Source: Rhizobiales bacterium Ga0077545 (GTDB lineage: Bacteria > Pseudomonadota > Alphaproteobacteria > Rhizobiales > Methylopilaceae). Taken from it: DNA of 64,000 bases. The notes beneath the pieces were generated by a model that was not told where the DNA came from, did no database searches, and saw nothing but the letters and a program-made list of their open reading frames with translations. The stretch is from assembly GCA_001464335.1 (NCBI GenBank), contig LNEV01000017.1:1-64000 (forward strand), written 5' to 3'. Positions 8,721 to 17,461 of this stretch are shown here, one piece after another. The position numbers and the translations under genes are program-made. How positions within the stretch are numbered: position 1 is the stretch's first letter; each line of letters begins with the position of its first letter.

Positions 8721-8744
8721 ACGGCGGCCGCTCCCGGCCGCCGT
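8721..8744. terminator. bidirectional hairpin between lsrB and the EF-G-like gene
   Basis: ACGGCGGCCG (8721-8730) and CGGCCGCCGT (8735-8744) form a perfect 10-bp stem with a 4-nt loop between two convergent genes. The U-tract is poor, so its strength is uncertain. A sister hairpin of the same sequence type occurs at 10975-10996. Confidence 0.55.
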
Positions 8745-8755
8745 TCCCGCATCCG

Positions 8756-10801
8756 TCATTCCGCCGCGTGGCGGCTGGCGATGACATGGTCTGCCGGACG
8801 CCCGACAAGCTCCGCCATATATTCGAATCGCGCCGTGAAGTGGCCGACGCCGGCGCTTGCCGAGCGTATTTCGACGATCATGTCGCCGATTTCCGCCTCC
8901 GGCATCACGGCTTGCACGAGGTCCCAGCCGGACCAGTTCTCGCGCGCCTCGAACCCGAGGATCTGGCCACGCCGCGCGGACAAGATGGCGTTGACGCGCG
9001 CCGTCGCCTCGTTGGGCACGACCACATCGACGCGCATCATCGGTTCAAGCAGAACCGGCGCGCATTGCGGCAGACCTTCCGCGATCGCGATGCGCCCGGC
9101 TGCCTGAAACGCAGCATCGGACGAATCGACCGTGTGGAAGGAGCCATCGACTAGCCGCACCAGAACATCCGTCACCGGAAAGCCGAGCGGCCCCTCCTTC
9201 AGCGCATCGCGCACGCCCTTTTCGACGGACGGGATGTACTGGCGGGGCACGACGCCCCCGGTGATCTTGTCCTCGAAGCGGATGCCCTCGCCGCGCGGCA
9301 AGGGTTCGATTTCCAGCACCACATCGCCGAACTGGCCATGCCCGCCGCTCTGCTTTCTGTGGCGCCCGCGCGCGCTCGTCTTGCTGCGGACCGTCTCCTG
9401 ATACCCGACACGCGGCGCGCGCGTATGGACCGCGACGCCGAACCGGCTCTCAAGCCGCTCGACGGCCACGCGCAGATGCATTTCGCCCTGCCCGTCGAGC
9501 CGGATTTCGCCGCTGTCGCCGGTCTGCACGACGCGATAGGACGGATCTTCCTCGACGAGCTTCGCAAGACCCGCCGAGAGCTTCACATCGTCCTTGCGCT
9601 CCCGGGTCGACAGGGTGACGCCGAACACGGGCTCCGGGGTGTCGACCAATACCTCCGGGGGTGCTTCCCCGCCCGTCGTCAGGATCTGGCCGGTCCGTGC
9701 GATGTCGAGACGGCCGAAGGCCACCGTATCGCCGCGCGCGGCCGAAGCGAGTTTCACGGACGCCGCTCCCGTCAGCCGCTGCACGGCGGCAAGCCGGGCC
9801 TTCGCACCATCTTGTGTCAATACGGTCGCGCCATCCTCGATGGCACCCTTCACGATGCGGACGATCGACTGCTTTCCGCCATGCGCCGTGTGCACGGTCT
9901 TGAGCACATAGGCCGCGGCATCGCCGTCGTCCTCCACGCCGTTGCGCACCTGCATCGCGCTGATGCACGGCGCCTCGTGCCGCAGGGCCTTCAGCAAACG
10001 CAGGACGCCGTTGCCGCGCACGGCCGAGCCCAGCAGGACGGGCACGATCAGGCCCTGCTTCAGCTCCTTCGACAGATCGTCGAACACCCGATCCTTGGGA
10101 GGTTCGAGATCCTCCAGAAGCGTTTCGAGCAAATCGTCGTCATGGTCTGCCAGACGTTCCAGCATCGCATAGCGCGCCTCGCGCTGGCGGATGCGTTCGC
10201 CTTCCGAAATGTCGACCACGTTCGATTCCGCATGTTCGCGGTAGACGAAGGCGCGTTCGAGCGCGAGATCGATGTAGCCCGTGACGATCTCGTTCTCCCA
10301 GACGGGGATTTGCCGCACCAGAAGCGGCGTGCGCGAGGCCGGCTGCAGCATTTCGAGCGCATCGCGGATGCGCGCTTCGGCCTTGTCGATCTTGTTGAGA
10401 AACAGAAAGCGCGGAATGTTCTGGTCTTCGAGCAGCCTCAGGATCTGCTGGAGCGCGGGCACTTTCCTCTCATCGGGCTCACAGACGATAACCGCCGCGT
10501 CGACCGCCGGAAGCGCGCGCCGCATGTCCTCGAGGAATTCCACGGAACCGGGGCAATCGACGAATGTGTACGCATCGCCGAAGAAATCGACGGTGGCGAC
10601 GTTCATTTCGGTGCTCATCCGGTGCGCGCGCGCTTCGGCGCTGCTGTCGCCGATCGCGGTTCCGTCCTCGACCTTGCCCGCGCGGGGAATGGCGCCGGAA
10701 TAAGCGAGCACGGCTTCGAGAAGGCTTGTCTTGCCGCTTTGGAACGGGCCCACGAGTGCGATGCACCGGGGGCCCGAAACTGGTCTGCCGTCTTGGCCCA
10801 T
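8756..10801 (-). CDS. elongation factor G-like GTPase paralogue
   Basis: A 681-residue translational GTPase of the EF-G-like (FusA2) type. G1 is GPFQSGKT (residues 18-25), G4 is NKID, and a G5-like SA lies in LLGSAVRGNG. The later domains match EF-G II-V, including GSFHTVDSSDAAFQAA and LLEPMMRVDVVVP. The G3/switch II motif reads DCPGSVEF, so the residue that is the GTPase-activating histidine in EF-G (DTPGH) is Ser86. GTP hydrolysis is therefore probably slow or differently triggered. The gene stands alone, convergent with lsrB. Its role in rhizobia is not established; it should not be taken as the canonical fusA. Confidence 0.85.
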   Translation of the reverse strand: MGQDGRPVSGPRCIALVGPFQSGKTSLLEAVLAYSGAIPRAGKVEDGTAIGDSSAEARAHRMSTEMNVATVDFFGDAYTFVDCPGSVEFLEDMRRALPAVDAAVIVCEPDERKVPALQQILRLLEDQNIPRFLFLNKIDKAEARIRDALEMLQPASRTPLLVRQIPVWENEIVTGYIDLALERAFVYREHAESNVVDISEGERIRQREARYAMLERLADHDDDLLETLLEDLEPPKDRVFDDLSKELKQGLIVPVLLGSAVRGNGVLRLLKALRHEAPCISAMQVRNGVEDDGDAAAYVLKTVHTAHGGKQSIVRIVKGAIEDGATVLTQDGAKARLAAVQRLTGAASVKLASAARGDTVAFGRLDIARTGQILTTGGEAPPEVLVDTPEPVFGVTLSTRERKDDVKLSAGLAKLVEEDPSYRVVQTGDSGEIRLDGQGEMHLRVAVERLESRFGVAVHTRAPRVGYQETVRSKTSARGRHRKQSGGHGQFGDVVLEIEPLPRGEGIRFEDKITGGVVPRQYIPSVEKGVRDALKEGPLGFPVTDVLVRLVDGSFHTVDSSDAAFQAAGRIAIAEGLPQCAPVLLEPMMRVDVVVPNEATARVNAILSARRGQILGFEARENWSGWDLVQAVMPEAEIGDMIVEIRSASAGVGHFTARFEYMAELVGRPADHVIASRHAAE

Positions 10802-10974
10802 GGCAATTCTCCCTTGCCGGGCGTGTGGTGGCAGGCCGTTGTGCGACGGGCTCCCCAGCTCCGCTCAAACCCGAGGCGCACGGCCAGCGCCCGGTTCCTT
10901 CATCGAACTCCCGTATGACCGCAGGCGCAAGACATAAAAATCAGGTGCCCGCATCGGCGCGATACGAGCGACGA

Positions 10975-10996
10975 ACGGCGGCCGAGAGGCCGCCGT
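10975..10996 (-). terminator. hairpin downstream of the DUF992 gene
   Basis: ACGGCGGCC (10975-10983), loop GAGA, GGCCGCCGT (10988-10996). It lies 38 nt after the stop of the leftward DUF992 gene. The rest of the 232-bp gap to the EF-G-like gene shows nothing else recognisable. Confidence 0.5.
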
Positions 10997-11033
10997 CTGA
11001 ATCCTGCCACGGTGTGCGGAGAATACGGTTACC

Positions 11034-11504
11034 TCACCGGGGCGCGGCGCGCAGCGCGATCGAGCTGATGCCCGCTGCCACGTTGAGGCCCGCCTGCGCG
11101 CCCACCGAAATCGGCTGCAGGGAGACGGTCTTGTCGGAACCGCCGAGAAGCGCGTTCACCTTCGGCCCGGCGCCCACCGTGGCTTCCGCGCCGACGCCTG
11201 TATAGGTGCCTTCCAGCGCGCCAGGGCGCAGGCTCGATGTCGGCGCCACGACCTGCCAGACGATGATGCTTTCGCCCGTCACCCCGATGTCGACGCCGAG
11301 TTTGGTGACGCGCCCTTCATACTGCTCGACGAGTTTCCCGTCGGCTGACGTGTAGGTGCACTCGAGCCCTTTTGACGAGCCGATAACCAATCCGATGCCG
11401 GGATCGATCGTGCATTCCAGGGTTCCATGTTCAGTGGCGGCTTGCGCCGTTGCGGCCATGAGCATGAGACTGGCAACAGACGTGGCGGCAACGAACCTGA
11501 GCAT
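11034..11504 (-). CDS. DUF992 family exported protein
   Basis: A 156-residue protein starting MLRFVAATSVASLMLMAATA, a Sec signal peptide cleaved after QAA. The mature part (GTLECTIDPGIGLVIGSSKG, later YEGRVTKLGVDIGVTGES and IVWQVVAPT) is the DUF992 pattern known from rhizobia, predicted as a periplasmic beta-rich domain. AGGAGGG lies 6 nt before ATG 11504 and fixes the start. That ribosome site can pair with a perfect complement further upstream in the leader. Function is unknown. Confidence 0.8.
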   Translation of the reverse strand: MLRFVAATSVASLMLMAATAQAATEHGTLECTIDPGIGLVIGSSKGLECTYTSADGKLVEQYEGRVTKLGVDIGVTGESIIVWQVVAPTSSLRPGALEGTYTGVGAEATVGAGPKVNALLGGSDKTVSLQPISVGAQAGLNVAAGISSIALRAAPR

Positions 11505-11509
11505 GAAAG

Positions 11510-11556
11510 ACCCTCCTGAATCCAAAGACAAATAAACGTCCCGGCCCCAGGAGGGT
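11510..11556 (-). promoter_or_regulatory. possible Shine-Dalgarno-sequestering hairpin in the DUF992 leader
   Basis: In the leftward mRNA, ACCCTCCTG (11556-11548) is the exact complement of CAGGAGGGT (11518-11510), which contains the ribosome site. The 29-nt spacer would form a loop, so translation could be switched by RNA structure or a ligand. No known riboswitch class was recognised. Confidence 0.35.
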
Positions 11557-11592
11557 TCCTTAGTTCTCAGCCGCCCGAGCGGCCTTCTCAGA

Positions 11593-12819
<1,227 letters not shown>

Positions 12820-12957
12820 TTAAAATGCGGGCGGAACCTAGAGGCGTGTCCTGCCGGACGCAACCCTCTTCGTGAAACACTTTTGCAACAGCCCTTGGCT
12901 AATTTCGCGGCACGGCATCAGCTTGACGAAACGGCGGAATAACCGCAAGAGAAACGT

Positions 12958-13581
12958 ATGTTAAAATTATATTCCATGAAATTATCGGCAAATAGTTACA
13001 AGGCACGGCTGATCCTGTCTTTGCTCGGCCATCAGTTCCAGCTGGAAGAGGTCGACCTGCTCTCGGGCGACAACCGCACCCCCGCTTATCTCGCCCTCAA
13101 CCCGGCCGGTCAGGTGCCGCTTCTTGTTCTGTCGGACGGACGCATTCTGCCGGAATCCGGCGCCATCCTGCACTATCTCGCGGAGGGCACGGCCTTGCTG
13201 CCGGATGAGCGTTTCGCGCGTGCGGAAGTTCTGCGTTGGATGTTCTTCGAGCAGCATTCGCATGACCCCTTCATCGGCCAGGCACGCTTCTGGCTGCATC
13301 TGGTGCGCGGCGGGCGCGAGCTGAAGCAGAACCTTCTCGAAGAATGGGAAGACCGCGGCTATGAGGCCCTGCGCGTCATGAACAGCCATCTTGCCGCGCA
13401 TGCCTTCTTTGCCGGAGAGGCACCGAGCGTCGCCGACATCGCGCTCTATGCGAACACCCATCTGGCGGATGAGGGCGGGTTCGACCTCGCGCCGTTCCCG
13501 GCCGTGCGCGGCTGGATCGAACGCTTCGGGCGCCAGCCGGGCTTCGTGCCGATCGACTGGGCGCCGGAGACCGCGCCCTAG
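12958..13581 (+). CDS. glutathione S-transferase family protein
   Basis: A 207-residue GST. The thioredoxin-like N-terminal domain carries the cis-proline motif NPAGQVPLL and the glutathione gamma-glutamyl site ESGAI (residues ~65-70). The all-helical C-terminal domain includes FFAGEAPSVADIALYANTHL, the N-capping box of GSTs. The first residues MLKLYSMKLSANSYKARLIL place Ser in the catalytic region. Substrate unknown; it may serve detoxification or stress. The initiation region is AT-rich and has only a weak ribosome site. Confidence 0.88.
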   Translation: MLKLYSMKLSANSYKARLILSLLGHQFQLEEVDLLSGDNRTPAYLALNPAGQVPLLVLSDGRILPESGAILHYLAEGTALLPDERFARAEVLRWMFFEQHSHDPFIGQARFWLHLVRGGRELKQNLLEEWEDRGYEALRVMNSHLAAHAFFAGEAPSVADIALYANTHLADEGGFDLAPFPAVRGWIERFGRQPGFVPIDWAPETAP

Positions 13582-13626
13582 ACACGGGATGACGTTTCAT
13601 CCCGGATCGCCTACATTAGCCACATC

Positions 13627-14460
13627 ATGTCCTATATCGACGCCGACATCGCCACGAACCGCAAAAACGGTCAGATCCGCCTCCACAAGCCCGAGGATTT
13701 CGCAGGCATGCGCCGCGCGGGCCGTCTTGTCGCGGAGACGCTGGACCATATCGCGCCGTTCGTCGAACCCGGTGTGTCGACCGGATCGCTCGACGCGCGC
13801 ATCTTCGAATTCGTCAAGGATCACGGCGCGCTGTCCGCGACGCTCATGTATCGCGGCTACACGCATTCGAGCTGCATCTCGATCAATCACGTTGTCTGCC
13901 ACGGCATCCCCTCGGACAAGCCGCTGCGCGAGGGAGACATTCTCAATGTGGACGTGACGCTGATCCTCGACGGCTGGCATGGCGATTCATCGCGCATGTA
14001 CGCGGCGGGCGAGATTCCGCGCCGCGCCGAGCGCCTCATCGAAGTGACGCACGAAAGCATGATGCGCGGCATCGCCGCGATCAAGCCCGGCAACACGACC
14101 GGCGATATCGGCGCGGCCATCCAGGCTTACGCCGAAGGCGAGGAGCGCATGAGCGTCGTGCGCGATTTCTGCGGCCACGGCATCGGCCGGCTGTTCCACG
14201 ACGAGCCGAACATTCTGCATTACGGCCGCCCCGGCGAAGGCGCAGTGCTGAAGCCGGGCATGTTCTTCACCGTCGAGCCGATGATCAATCTCGGCCGCCC
14301 GCATGTGAAGGTTCTGGCCGACGGCTGGACGGCGGTCACGCGCGACCGCTCGCTGTCCGCACAGTTCGAGCACATGGTCGGCGTGACGGAGACCGGCGTC
14401 GAGGTCTTCACCCATTCACCCGCCGGTCTCGACAATCCTGTCGCCGCAAAGGCCGCATGA
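13627..14460 (+). CDS. map: methionine aminopeptidase, type I
   Basis: A 277-residue metallopeptidase that removes N-terminal methionine co-translationally. The metal ligands of the pita-bread fold are visible: NVDVT, HGDSSRM, the His in [13 protein letters not shown], the Glu in TVEPMI, and FEHM. Upstream [16 protein letters not shown] carries the substrate histidine. The fold begins near residue 20, so a short N-terminal extension is present. The stop overlaps the radC start (ATGA), so the two are co-translated, an arrangement common in rhizobia. Confidence 0.95.
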   Translation: MSYIDADIATNRKNGQIRLHKPEDFAGMRRAGRLVAETLDHIAPFVEPGVSTGSLDARIFEFVKDHGALSATLMYRGYTHSSCISINHVVCHGIPSDKPLREGDILNVDVTLILDGWHGDSSRMYAAGEIPRRAERLIEVTHESMMRGIAAIKPGNTTGDIGAAIQAYAEGEERMSVVRDFCGHGIGRLFHDEPNILHYGRPGEGAVLKPGMFFTVEPMINLGRPHVKVLADGWTAVTRDRSLSAQFEHMVGVTETGVEVFTHSPAGLDNPVAAKAA

Positions 14461-15173
14461 GCCGATCGGACGAGACTTCCGGCGACGGTTTTTCCGAAGC
14501 GCCGCCCCACTTTCACGGCCACCGCGAAAGGCTGCGGGAGCGATTCCGCGAAGGTGGCGCAAACGCCCTGCCCGATTACGAGCTTCTCGAACTCGTTCTG
14601 TTTCGCGCCATTCCCCGCCGCGACGTGAAGGGCCTCGCCAAGACGCTCATCGCCCGGTTCGGCTCGTTTGCTCAGGTCTGCGCCGCGCCGCCCGCGCGCC
14701 TCATGGAAATGCCGGGCGTGAAGGACGCTGTCGTCGCCGAGCTGAAGCTCATCGAAGCCGCCGCCCACCGCTTCGCCAAGGGCGAGATCACGCAAAAGCC
14801 GGTTCTCGGCTCATGGGCGAAAGTGCTCGACTACTGCCGCACGACGATGGCCTTCGCCGACCGCGAACAGTTTCGCATCATCTTTCTCGACACGAAAAAC
14901 GCCGTCATCGCCGACGAGGTCCAGCAGACCGGCACCGTCGATCACACGCCGGTCTATCCGCGCGAAGTCATCCGCCGCGCGCTCGAACTGTCCGCGACCG
15001 CCATCATCCTGGTGCACAACCATCCCTCGGGCGATCCCGAACCTTCGCGTGCCGACATCGCCATGACGCTGAACATCATCGAGGTCGCAAAGCCGCTCGG
15101 CATCCGCGTCCACGATCATGTCATCGTCGGCAGAAGCGGCCATGCGAGCCTGAAGGCTCTCGGCTATATGTGA
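14457..15173 (+). CDS. radC: RadC/JAB-domain protein
   Basis: A 238-residue protein with an N-terminal helix-hairpin-helix-like region ([36 protein letters not shown]) and a C-terminal MPN+/JAB metalloprotease-like domain with the zinc motif [14 protein letters not shown]. The family name derives from an old repair assignment that has been withdrawn; real function is unclear, though links to DNA metabolism remain plausible. Coupled to map by a 4-nt overlap. Full length with metal ligands intact. Confidence 0.92.
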   Translation: MSRSDETSGDGFSEAPPHFHGHRERLRERFREGGANALPDYELLELVLFRAIPRRDVKGLAKTLIARFGSFAQVCAAPPARLMEMPGVKDAVVAELKLIEAAAHRFAKGEITQKPVLGSWAKVLDYCRTTMAFADREQFRIIFLDTKNAVIADEVQQTGTVDHTPVYPREVIRRALELSATAIILVHNHPSGDPEPSRADIAMTLNIIEVAKPLGIRVHDHVIVGRSGHASLKALGYM

Positions 15174-15189
15174 AACGGCCCGTGCCGTT
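15174..15189. terminator. short hairpin between radC and the TetR gene
   Basis: AACGGC (15174-15179) and GCCGTT (15184-15189) flank a 4-nt loop, between two convergent genes whose stops are 15 nt apart. There is no clear U-tract, so it is a weak call. Confidence 0.3.
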
Positions 15190-15770
15190 CAGACATCCAG
15201 AATGGCCAGAGCGGGGCGCAGCATCCCTTCCAGAAGAGCGCGTTCCGGCCGCGTGCGGGCAACGACGCGCATGCCCAGCAGAACGCCGAGAAGATGGCGG
15301 CCGATGTCCTCCGCCGTCTGGGAGCGGCCGATCGTTCCGTCCGCCTGCCCCTCCTCCGCGCGGCGGCGGAAGAAGTCTTCCGCCCGGTGCAGGAAATCGC
15401 TCACCGCGATCTTCAGATCACGGTCGTGCGGCGCGACTTCCAGCGCCGAATTGACGAGCATGCAGCCGCGGCGGTTCCGGTCTTTCAGCGAGCGGTCGAT
15501 GATCTCGCGGAAAAAGCCCTCGATCGCCGCGCGCGGCGGCAGGCCTTCGAAGCGCCGGACACGATCGGAAAAGCTGATTGCGGCGTAGCGGTCCAGCGCC
15601 TGCCGATACAGCGATTTCTTGTCTCCGAAGGCGTTGTACAGACTGGCATTGGTGAGGCCCATCCGTCCGGCAAGATCGCGCGTAGATGTGGCCTCGTAGC
15701 CATGCTCCCAGAAGCATTCCACGGCGGCCCAGAGCACCTTTTCCTCGTCGAATTCCCTCGGTCTTGCCAT
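15189..15770 (-). CDS. TetR-family repressor
   Basis: A 193-residue regulator. The HTH lies at residues ~20-50, reading HGYEATSTRDLAGRMGLTNA then SLYNAFGDKKSLYRQAL, which is the TetR/AcrR pattern. The C-terminal ligand domain is of the TetR_C_16 kind (NRRGCMLVNSALEVAPHDRD). ATG 15770 is preferred because GGGA is suitably placed; a GTG two codons earlier is possible. It is divergent from an SDR gene, and the 121-bp gap, with TCTAAA repeated in it, should carry the shared operator. It probably represses that oxidoreductase in the absence of its substrate. Confidence 0.88.
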   Translation of the reverse strand: MARPREFDEEKVLWAAVECFWEHGYEATSTRDLAGRMGLTNASLYNAFGDKKSLYRQALDRYAAISFSDRVRRFEGLPPRAAIEGFFREIIDRSLKDRNRRGCMLVNSALEVAPHDRDLKIAVSDFLHRAEDFFRRRAEEGQADGTIGRSQTAEDIGRHLLGVLLGMRVVARTRPERALLEGMLRPALAILDV

Positions 15771-15891
15771 CTGCACGTCCCATCGTTCTGTATCACTCAG
15801 TCTAAAATATAAGCCCGCACGCGAAAACCCCTCTTTCCTTGCGGCCGCCAGTTTTGTACCGTTTGCTCTAAATCACGCACGGAGAACACAG

Positions 15892-16696
15892 ATGGACCTC
15901 AACGGAAAACGCGTTCTGATCACGGGTGGCTCAAGCGGGATCGGGCTTGCCACCGCCGAACGCCTCGGACAGCGCGGCGCGCGGGTGGTGATCACCGGGC
16001 GGCGCAAGGAGGCTCTGGCGAAAGCGCTGAGCCACCTGCAGGCGAGCGGCGGCGAATTCCACAGCGTTCAGGCCGATGTCGCCGAAACTTCCGGCCGCGA
16101 AGCCACCCTCGCACAGGCTCTTGCGCATCTCGGCGGCCTCGACGTGCTCATCAACAATGCGGGGGGCGTGCGCGCCGGGCGCCTCGAAACCATGAGCGAG
16201 AGCGACATCCGCGCGATGATCGACACCGACCTCACCGCGCCGATCCTTCTCACGCGGGCGGCCCTGCCCGCGCTGCGGCAATCGGGCGACGGGCTCATCG
16301 TCAATCGCGTCCGCGATCGCGCTGCTCGGCGTTCCGTTTTACGGCGCCTATGCCGCCTCGAAAGCGGGCCTCGCCCGGTTCGGTGAGGCGCTGCGCCGGG
16401 AGCTTCACGGTGAAGGCGTCGGCGTGCTGACGGTCTATCCCGGCGCGACAGACACCCCGATGATGGCAAGCTCGAAAGCCGGGCCCGATCTCGGTTTCTC
16501 CCGTGAGCCGGTTGAGGCTGTCGCCGAGGCGATTGTCGCGGGAATTGAACAGGGCGCCATCGAGATCGTGCGCGGCGGCGAGACGCGGGCGCAGATGATC
16601 GCCCTCAACCGGGAGAACCCGCTGGCTCTGGACGAGCGTTTCGGAGGGCTGAAGCCCGCGCTGGAAGAGGCCGTCCGCAACCACTCGGCTCTGTAG
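15892..16696 (+). pseudogene. SDR-family oxidoreductase with an internal frameshift
   Basis: The first frame codes for a normal SDR start: TGGSSGIG cofactor motif, LINNAGG, and up to GLIVN at 16305. The family then expects V-A-S-A and YxxxK, which is found only after shifting frame: 16307 onward reads ASAIALLGVPFYGAYAASKA with the catalytic YAASK, then VGVLTVYPGATDTPMMAS. Two bases appear to be missing at ~16306 (GTC reduced to C). Repaired, the protein would be ~268 residues and complete. As read, translation continues in the wrong frame and stops at 16386, losing the catalytic Tyr and Lys. It may be a real disruption or an assembly error; the downstream half shows no further decay. It is divergent from the TetR gene. 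Confidence 0.8.
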
Positions 16697-16698
16697 AT

Positions 16699-17385
16699 TT
16701 AAAGGCCGGACGAGGTCTTGCGAGCGGAGGCTGCGCCGGCAAGCTGCGGCAGCGAGGCGACGAGATCGGCGAAGCGGTCGCCCTGAACGAGCACGTGCCG
16801 GCGCAGCAGCCGGGCCGCCTCCTCCCCATCATGCGCCAGAATGGCCGCGACGATGGCTTCGTGTTCGGCGAACGAGGCGGGAACGCGGTTGTGCGTACGT
16901 AATTGCAGGCGCCGATAGGGCTTGAGCCGGCGGCGCAGCTGCGCGCACTGTTCCTGCAGAAAACCGCTGTGCCCCGCCGCGACAATCGCCTCGTGGAAAA
17001 GCTCGTTCTCGTAATAATAGGCGTCCGCATCGCCCTCATTGGCTCTGGCGCGGCACGCGTCGTGCGCGGCAAGAAGCTGGTCCTTGTCCGCCGGGGTCCA
17101 GCGGCGCGCGGCGAAGCGTCCGGCCATGGCCTCGATTTCGGCGGCAACCTCGAACATCTCCATGAGGCGCTGCGCGTCGGGAACGGCGGCAATCGCGCCG
17201 CGCCTTGGCCGGATCTCCACCAAACCCGCCGCCGAAAGCTGCATCAGAGCCTCGCGGATCGGGGTGCGCGAGGTGCCGTAGCGTCGCGCGAGTTCCTGCT
17301 CGTCGAGGCGTACGCCCGCGCCAAAGACGCCGTTCACGATCTCCTCTTCGAGGGCGTCGCGCAGTTCCTGAGACCGCTGGGCCAT
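16699..17385 (-). CDS. matR: GntR-family regulator of malonate metabolism (MatR-like)
   Basis: A 228-residue FadR/VanR-type regulator: winged HTH at residues ~5-70 (GVRLDEQELARRYGTSRTPI, REALMQLSAAGLVEIRPRRG) and an all-helical FCD effector domain with metal-binding type histidines (ELFHEAIVAAGH, FAEHEAIVAAI). GGAGGAAG lies 4 nt before ATG 17385. It is divergent from the fused malonyl-CoA decarboxylase/synthetase gene and separated by a perfect palindrome of the kind described for rhizobial MatR. The likely role is to repress the malonate gene until malonate or malonyl-CoA binds. The name rests on context plus operator. Confidence 0.85.
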   Translation of the reverse strand: MAQRSQELRDALEEEIVNGVFGAGVRLDEQELARRYGTSRTPIREALMQLSAAGLVEIRPRRGAIAAVPDAQRLMEMFEVAAEIEAMAGRFAARRWTPADKDQLLAAHDACRARANEGDADAYYYENELFHEAIVAAGHSGFLQEQCAQLRRRLKPYRRLQLRTHNRVPASFAEHEAIVAAILAHDGEEAARLLRRHVLVQGDRFADLVASLPQLAGAASARKTSSGL

Positions 17386-17401
17386 CACTTCCTCCGGGAA
17401 C

Positions 17402-17434
17402 TCTTGTATACAAGAAAGGCCTTCTTGCGTACAG
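17402..17434. promoter_or_regulatory. tandem MatR-type operators between matR and matAB
   Basis: TCTTGTATACAAGA (17402-17415) is a perfect 14-bp palindrome. A degenerate copy, TCTTGCGTACAG, begins exactly 21 bp later (17423-17434), two helical turns away on the same face. This is the half-site pattern reported for MatR of Rhizobium (TCTTGTA halves). The first copy overlaps the matR promoter region, the second lies 28 bp before the matAB start, so both genes could be controlled. Confidence 0.7.
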
Positions 17435-17461
17435 TTTCGGCAAGAACAGGGAGGAAATGGC

